Assembly (NCBI RefSeq): GCF_037975245.1
Contig: NC_092571.1
Coordinates: 28,066,564-28,130,563, forward strand
Source: Apostichopus japonicus
Lineage: Eukaryota > Echinodermata > Holothuroidea > Aspidochirotida > Stichopodidae
DNA: 64,000 nt
Direction: 5' to 3'
Positions 57,879-64,000 of this stretch are shown here, piece after piece; within the stretch, counting starts at the first letter, position 1, and each line of letters begins with the position of its first letter. A program made the translations under genes and the position numbers. A model generated the notes under the pieces. It was given only the letters and a program-made list of their open reading frames with translations. It had not been told where the DNA came from and did not search any database.

Positions 57879-58538
57879 CAAGGGCGGCGGAACCGGGGGG
57901 GGGGGGCACAGGGGGCACGTGCCCCCCACTTTTCCCCAGGTTAAAAATGTGCCCTTTTTCTACATAAAAATTGAGGTGTCTCAAGTTAGCAAGAGGCCAG
58001 GGAACCAGAATGAACACTCGGGAAGGGCCGTTTCCGGCCATCTGAGGGGTTTGTAAAACAGAAAAAAATTTATAGTACGCTCCGCGCCAACCGATGGTGG
58101 CGCTCCGCTCAGATAGTCGTGCATACAACTTTGCAAATCCTGGCTACGCCCCTGACTTTTAATGAATTTCTGTGGGGCAAACTCAAAGCTGTTTCGAATG
58201 GAAAAAATTGGTTAAGATATTAACAAGAAATAAACTCTAATTCGGAAGATTCCTACATTAGCAATTAGCATGATTTCACCTCATTTTGTCTCAAAAGAAA
58301 ACTTGTTCCTTGTTTCCCAATTTGCACATTGGATATTGCAGTGCTAGTATGCATATTTTCCTTGAAGGGGGGGGGGGGGTGGGGCGTTGATGGAGTGATG
58401 TGTATACACAAATAAGATAATACAATAAGAGTTATAAAGGGTACTAAATATATGCATCAGTCCAATCGAATTTCTACAAAGTGCCCTTTGATGTCGGTGC
58501 CCCCCCCCCCCAGATTAAAAGTGCTTCCGCCGCCCTTG
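57879..58538. mobile_element. hAT-like MITE, copy 2 (660 bp) with 8-bp TSD GTTCAACC
   Basis: Ends CAAGGGCGGCGGAA and TTCCGCCGCCCTTG are perfect inverted repeats; GTTCAACC is duplicated at 57,871-57,878 and 58,539-58,546. It is the reverse-oriented homologue of 7,358-7,871 but has an extra ~145 bp at about 58,028-58,171 ending GGCTACGCCCCTGAC, the module found in other MITEs here. The minus-strand frame covering it is repeat sequence. Confidence 0.9.
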
Positions 58539-58933
58539 GTTCAACCTTATTCTCTTGAATGAAGGCAGACCTTCTACATAATAGATCTTACTTATTAATA
58601 CAGCTCCAGGGGCAAGCTTTGTCTCATATGGCCTAACGTTATTACTACTTGCTATAAGTGAATGTAGAAATGGGAAATGTGGGGAAATGTTTAGTTCAGT
58701 GCAAACACGGAATTCTCCATGGAACAGAGCCTAATGCTGCTCGACGGGAATATAGCTATCACGTTAGGCGACCGACACGGTTATTGCTAGGTAACGGGTG
58801 TCGTCTGCTGCTCAAAGCACGCAAACACATTTACGTACTAGTTGGGTGAAATCATCATGCGTAATAGGGAAAGTAGTATATTGGTACCACCCTGGAACAC
58901 ATCACATGACCCTCCATACATGGTACGCGCGTA

Positions 58934-60172
58934 CGTATGGCAAGCCATTTTATTTTTTAATTCAGTATTTAATGATATCAACAATTATTTAATGATATCA
59001 ACAATTATTTAATGATATCAACAATTATTTAATGATATCATGAATTATTTCATGATATCTGAAATTGTTTTAATAATATGTACGTCATATTTGATGATAT
59101 CATTAATTGGTGCAAGGAAATTATTGATATCATTATTTTATTTGATGATATCATAATTAAACTTTCTGATATCAAGAATTGAATTTGTGTTATATTAAAA
59201 TAGATGAACTATTATAGATATCAATAATTCAATTGAAGATATCATAAATTCAATTTCAGAAATCTATATTTAAATTAATGATAACAAAAAGTATGACGTA
59301 CATATCACGAATTCGGCCATATTTAATGATATCATAAATTCCAATTATTGATATCATCAAATATGGCGTACATATCACGAATTCGGCCATATTTAATGAT
59401 CTCATTAATTCGAATTTTTGATATCATAAATTCCAATTAATGATATCATCAAATATGACGTACATATCACGAATTCGGCCATATTTAATGATATCATCAA
59501 TTACGCCCTCAGTTTGAGCACCTGGGATTATGTGGCGGGAAGTATAGTGCAGTGCGGTTAGTGCATTATATTCTGTCTAGAACTGGTTGAGCTTCAATCC
59601 CCGCCATATTAAGAGCAGTTTTACGTATTGAGCCTACCGTATAACTAATGTAATGTATACTGCACTGCACTAGACCCATACCAACTACCACCAGCTTAGT
59701 TCCATAAGGCCTGTGTACGGATGAGTTACTGAGACTACGCCGTATAACCAGACATATCGCAGCCATATTTAATGATATCATTAAATATGGCCGAATTCTT
59801 GATATGTACGTCATAATTGTTGATATCATTAAATCGAATTAGTGATATGTACATATCATTAATTAGAAGTAGTGATATCAGTAAATATGACGTCATATTT
59901 GTTGATATCATTAAATCGAATTAGTGATATGTACATATCACAAATACATTTAAAGATATCTTTAAATCATTTCTTGATATCACTAATTCATTTAATGATA
60001 TCATTAAATGAATTATTGATATCAAGAAATGAACTGAATTAATGATATCATTAATTGATTTAATGATATCAACAATTCGAATTCTTGATATCAACAATTG
60101 ATTTAATGATATCATCAAATAATTAAAGATATCATTAAATATTGAATAAAAAGTAAAACGGCTTGCCATACG
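58934..60172. mobile_element. GATATC-rich palindromic element with CGTATGGCAAGCC termini (1,239 bp)
   Basis: Inverted termini begin CGTATGGCAAGCC and continue for ~50 bp to TATTTAATGATATC. Both sides carry the self-complementary TACGCGCGTA (58,924-58,933; 60,173-60,182), consistent with an 8-10 bp TSD. Most of the interior is variations on AATGATATCATTAAT separated by 10-20 bp, including three identical direct units AATGATATCAACAATTATTT at the left. A unique GC-richer core of ~245 bp (59,515-59,760) has its own GTGCAGTGC/GCACTGCAC inverted pair. No coding capacity. Confidence 0.85.
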
Positions 60173-60377
60173 TACGCGCGTATTTACTGTGTGATAGTTT
60201 CTCCAGATTCATTTAACTCGTTGCATGTATACTAGTCAAGTGCCATTATGCTTTTATTCCTCTTCTTTCCTTCTTTTGTGTGTGTGAATTGTTTGTTGTT
60301 TTTTTCCTCCTAGTTCATGACAGACCAAATTTCACAGTAGTTTTAAAATGCCCCCACCCTTCCCTTTCTCATGCCCA

Positions 60378-60480
60378 CTGGCGGATCCAAGGGGGGGCCA
60401 AGGGGGCCATGCCCCCCCCCAAAAAAAAAGGTGAGCCAAAAAATGTTTCCGAACATCCGCTAAATCATATGATTGGAAAT
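60378..60480. mobile_element. Solo MITE end
   Basis: ACTGGCGGATCCAAGGGGGG then GCCATGCCCCCCCCCC: a hAT-like terminus akin to the one at 1,927-1,969, with no matching right end found. Confidence 0.4.
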
Positions 60481-60552
60481 TTAAAAAAATCGAGAGGAAT
60501 AGCAGTGGTAGACTAGTCTAAACCTTTTCGTTTTCTGGTTTAAAATTAAATG

Positions 60553-61065
60553 CAGAGCTCCCAACTGACCCGCAATTCGCGGGAATTAGACCCGCATTCT
60601 AACACCCAAATCCGCTGACCCGCACAAGCGTCGTAAAAAACCGCATTGTAATTGTCAAGTATATACATAAAAAAATTTGCATCAAATTTTGACTTAGCAA
60701 CCATCATTTCTTTAGCATTTAGCATAATAGAGTATAAAACCTCCTTTACAGCATCATTTGTACCTCAAATTAGCCTATAATTCTTTTCATTGGGGCGAGC
60801 AGCGAACATTTTCATGCCACGGGAAAGAATGAATTATCACCTACTATTCAATTTATTGATGTTACACACAAACAAATGCATATTTCTCAGAAAATTTTGG
60901 GTGACAAAAGCCTTTCTAAGTGCCACCATTTTACATGTAGGCATCACCAGGATTCCAAAAAAAATCAAAAGGGGAGGGGGACACCCCCTCCCCTTATACC
61001 CCTCCCCCAGGACGGCGATTCGTGGCATGGACCAGCATTTGCCTTCTCAAGAGTTGGGAGCTATG
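60553..61065. mobile_element. Element with CAGAGCTCCCAACTGA ends (513 bp)
   Basis: Left CAGAGCTCCCAACTGA and right CAAGAGTTGGGAGCTATG are imperfect inverted repeats; TAAATG directly precedes the left end and follows the right end. The left third repeats GACCCGC several times. It carries the GGGGAGGGGG/CCCCCTCCCC hairpin near its right end. Confidence 0.65.
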
Positions 61066-61264
61066 TAAATGTATGAGCATGAGGATTTACAGTTTAACAC
61101 CATTTTGCAGTTACAGGCTGGTTGTAAGAAATTTAAAACCTATGAGAAATCAAATTTCTTGAGAAAGATGATCCCAACTTTGTTTTCTAAATATTTTAGA
61201 AAATTACACCTGGGAAACATTTTTTTTAGAAGTAAATTAACATCACCATTGTACACTTTTTTCG

Positions 61265-61350
61265 CACCAAATTGCATCTGAGGGCATTCAGCAATAGAAA
61301 ATTTTCCAAAGGGGAGGGCGCACCCCCTCCCCATAGACCCCTCCCCCATA
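61265..61350. repeat. Dispersed G/C hairpin repeat
   Basis: Inverse copy of the repeat at 264-541: TTGCATCTGAGG, AAAATTTTCCAAAGGGGAGG and CACCCCCTCCCCATAGACCC followed by CTCCCCCA. Confidence 0.75.
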
Positions 61351-64000
61351 TCACTCTAATGCCCTGTCAATATCATCATCATTATGTGTTTTGGGGGTTT
61401 TCAGGGGCGATTTCTTATCATTTATTCCACAGGTACCCACAATTATAAATTGCAACAAGGCTAATCCCACCATGAAAGGGAAAAGTCCATGCAGCTATGC
61501 CCTTCCCGAGGACACTAACCCGAGGGCTGCCAACTCTCCAACTAAGAGGGTTGCCAATTGTAACAGACTCTGTGTGGTAGCCTAATGAATGGGTGTATCG
61601 AATCTGCTGGTCCAGGGCCGGGCTATGGCACGGGTCTGTGTCTAGCCCCCTGTGGGCTGCACCTTGGCCAGCTGACTGTTGCAAGTTAATGACCTCGCAT
61701 TGGCAGAAACTTAAAAATTTTCCGACATCCGTGAAGGGGGGGGGGCCATGGCCCAATGGCCTCCCCCCTAAATACGCCCTGCGTAACTGTATGTATTGAC
61801 TGTGCACTAGTGTCTATTACCGACGGTAGCAAGCTGTGTTTGTATTTTCTGGGATCGATGGTGGTGTCTAACACCTCTGTTACACCTTATTCGAAACTAG
61901 GTCAGATAACCGGCATGAGACGTTTCTTTGTGCGCGAGTCTTCACATCCTTTAATTGGCAGCTTTATATTTGCAGACTACATAAATCCACCTCCGTTATA
62001 GTGATGGCAATCTAAGCAAAACCTCACTGGCACGAGGTGATAATGTAGAAATTCTTTATCTATATCGATCTCCCATATTATGGTATGACAGTTACATGCA
62101 ACACGTACTGCGTATATCCGGAATTTGTTGTCGCTGTGTGAGCCTGTTCCCACTGGGTAATTTAATTACTGCCCATGCACATGAATACAAAAGGCTTCGG
62201 TGTATCACATATTCAACAGCTAACTACAGCTACGGATTTGAAATAGTGTGACGATGATGCGTTTGGTAAATAGCGGCTTTTTGTCACACGAGGCAGTGTT
62301 ACTTCTTATTCTCCGTGTTAGGACTTGAGCTGTCATATAGTAGGCCGGTACCCACAACTATAGCTCAAATGCTCGGAAACTGTCGTTGTCAAACATATCA
62401 CCTTTTCTATACGTTGAACAACAAAGGAAACGAAATTCTTTCACGGATGAGGTATGTACAGCTTACGCAGCAGCAGTCTAGCTGCCTGTTCCGTATATAC
62501 TGCATTATTAGTCTGAATAATAAATTAAGCCGCGCTCTATATACAAGATATCCAGACACAGTGTGTTGTAAATGCCGCTCATTGATGAATGAGATTAGTG
62601 AGATAAAAAGGAATTAAGATATCATTATTTTACTGTATTTTTTAAGGTTGTGGTACATCGTGACGGGTTAGAATCATGGTTTAATTAAGTTGAAAATGTA
62701 ATCCTCCTTGGAATTATAAGCACGAGGCGGGTTAAGACAGCTATTATCATTTATTCCAGTATTTTACAGCATAGGACTACATGTAGGTCTCTCACAATAT
62801 TATGTAGGCATTTAAAGGTCTAAGATAATAACAGTATATTACTCAGTGCTACAACTTGAATGAAGACTGCACAGACGACGGTAAATGGCAAATGCCCAAA
62901 AAGTCAATAAATCAGTTTTTTTTTTCGGTTGATAATCCAGGTTTATGGATGCATTGTCGCCGATAAACCAGGATTTTCAACTGATTATCCAAGAATTATC
63001 GAATAAAATTTGTAATATCAACCGACCATCAAAGATTTTCGATTAAAATAATCCAGGTTTATCACATTAGTTTAGATGATCCTGGATTATCGGTTACTAC
63101 CCAGGATTAGAGAGGCTGGATTTTCGACTGATAGATCTGGATTCTTGACCGATTAACTCGGAATTATTGAACGATTAACTGTGTTTATCGATCTATCATG
63201 GGTACAGTATTTGGCTTGCCAATACGTAGGCAATAAGCCTTTAGCATATGGCGTCGATGCGATAAACAACACGTATTTGTTTATGAAAAATCACCCACTG
63301 ATATAGCACATGATTACGAAAACCAGCGACTGGATTTAAAAAATACAGGTGGGTTAAATATAGTTCAAGGTTATCAGTGTTTGTAAAGCAATGATTCCTC
63401 AAGCACTTACATTGTCGAAAGAGGTTTCTGTGAGTCAAGCACAACTTCACAACAACGAGATCTACATGATAGAATAGGCTTACTTTCCCCTTTAAGAAAT
63501 TCGAATATTTTGACAATTTATAACTCCTAGCCATTGCTTATTATATTATAGTTCACTGTAATCTGATTGTGGAGATATATGCGGCCTACGTATTAACCAT
63601 GTAGGCTGCAACATAAGTCTACATGATATATGTAGTGTCCATTCAGGACCACCGTACTTGGAACAAAGAACTTTGGCCTACTCAGTGAAATTCCGGAAGA
63701 ATGTTGCAGCCCTTTAATCAATATTATACACAAAACGTAACACGGACTAGCAGACGTGAACAACGACAACAACAACCAGGAAATGGGATTTGGTATACGG
63801 CACTTACAATTCAGTAAAGAGGTGCACCGACAATTTAAAGACATTGAAGACTCGCCCCAAGGCGTGCCGCCCTCTGAAAAAAGTTAACATTCCGTTGCTT
63901 GCATGTGAAGTTTTCTGCTTGTCTCTACCAAATGCAGACAGTAATGAAACGTGATACCTTGTTATCTTTTATCTAGACCTGAGATATAATCGCTGCTATG
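61351..64000. other. Gene-free stretch
   Basis: Short frames on both strands without recognisable domains. It contains an 11-12 base G-run and MITE-like end near 61,736-61,790 and the repeat at 62,924-63,200. No RNA gene seen. Confidence 0.45.
62924..63200. repeat. Degenerate inverted/tandem repeat of the word GATAATCCAGG
   Basis: About ten imperfect copies, on both strands, of GGTTGATAATCCAGG / CCTGGATTATCGGTT and the variants CGATAAACCAGGATT, GACTGATAGATCTGGATT and GACCGATTAACTCGGAATT. The two orientations could pair with each other. Confidence 0.6.

Larger units (their letters stand above)
57631..60230. mobile_element. Composite inverted-repeat structure with two nested insertions
   Basis: About 100 bp at 57,631-57,735 (AAATGAATCTGGAG ... 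CGCGCGTACCATGTATGGAG, GTCATGTGATG) is repeated in inverse at 58,880-58,923 plus 60,183-60,230, the second arm being split by the 1.24-kb GATATC element. The arms enclose a hAT-like MITE (57,879-58,538). The outer inverted repeats may be TIRs of an older element; I could not find its TSD. Confidence 0.55.

Noticed and set aside
57550-58128. 192-codon minus-strand frame
   Set aside because: It covers the hAT-like MITE copy 2 and shared module; parts of the same translation appear at 7.0-7.9 kb, confirming repeat origin.

Overview
The window is animal genomic DNA. Split genes have GT-AG introns, coding density is low, the sequence is AT-rich, and non-LTR retrotransposon, SINE and DNA-transposon debris is dense. 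The tyrosine-tailed Ig receptors, the kyphoscoliosis-peptidase (KY)/hillarin-type gene and the mobile-element style suggest a marine invertebrate deuterostome. An echinoderm, possibly a sea cucumber, is my best guess, but nothing here proves it. Most open frames in the window are chance frames or repeat shadows.

Layout. 0-14 kb: gene-free repeat landscape. It holds a 1.6-kb element with ~81-bp terminal inverted repeats (TIRs) and 19-bp flanking direct repeats, several hAT-like MITEs, a broken hAT transposase and a LINE reverse-transcriptase remnant. 16-25 kb: two related, intronless, minus-strand Ig-domain genes. One is a three-Ig transmembrane receptor with a tyrosine-rich tail. The other is a two-Ig paralogue with no tail that ends in a hydrophobic stretch. 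25.5-33.8 kb: MITEs and a degenerate RTE-type (BovB-like) LINE interrupted by ~2.1 kb of GGTAAA-palindrome repeat carrying a nested SINE.

35.3-56.0 kb: the main gene, on the minus strand. I rebuilt 15 coding exons, all with GT-AG sites and consistent phases, giving about 1,599 residues. The protein has an N-myristoylation-type N-terminus, an acidic linker, nine tandem ~56-residue charged helical repeats (mostly one per phase-0 exon), then a KY/hillarin transglutaminase-like domain and two beta-rich C-terminal modules. The catalytic Cys position reads as Met while the His and Asp are kept, which suggests a pseudo-transglutaminase scaffold. A tenth repeat sits on an exon that ends in a stop and could give a ~1,327-residue form without the KY domain.

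56-64 kb: nested DNA-transposon territory. It includes a GATATC-rich palindromic element whose un-inserted paralogous target is also present, and several MITEs with clear 8-bp target-site duplications (TSDs).

The Ig genes and the KY gene show no sign of a shared pathway. All coordinates come from reading by eye; splice sites, family names and alignments were not checked computationally.
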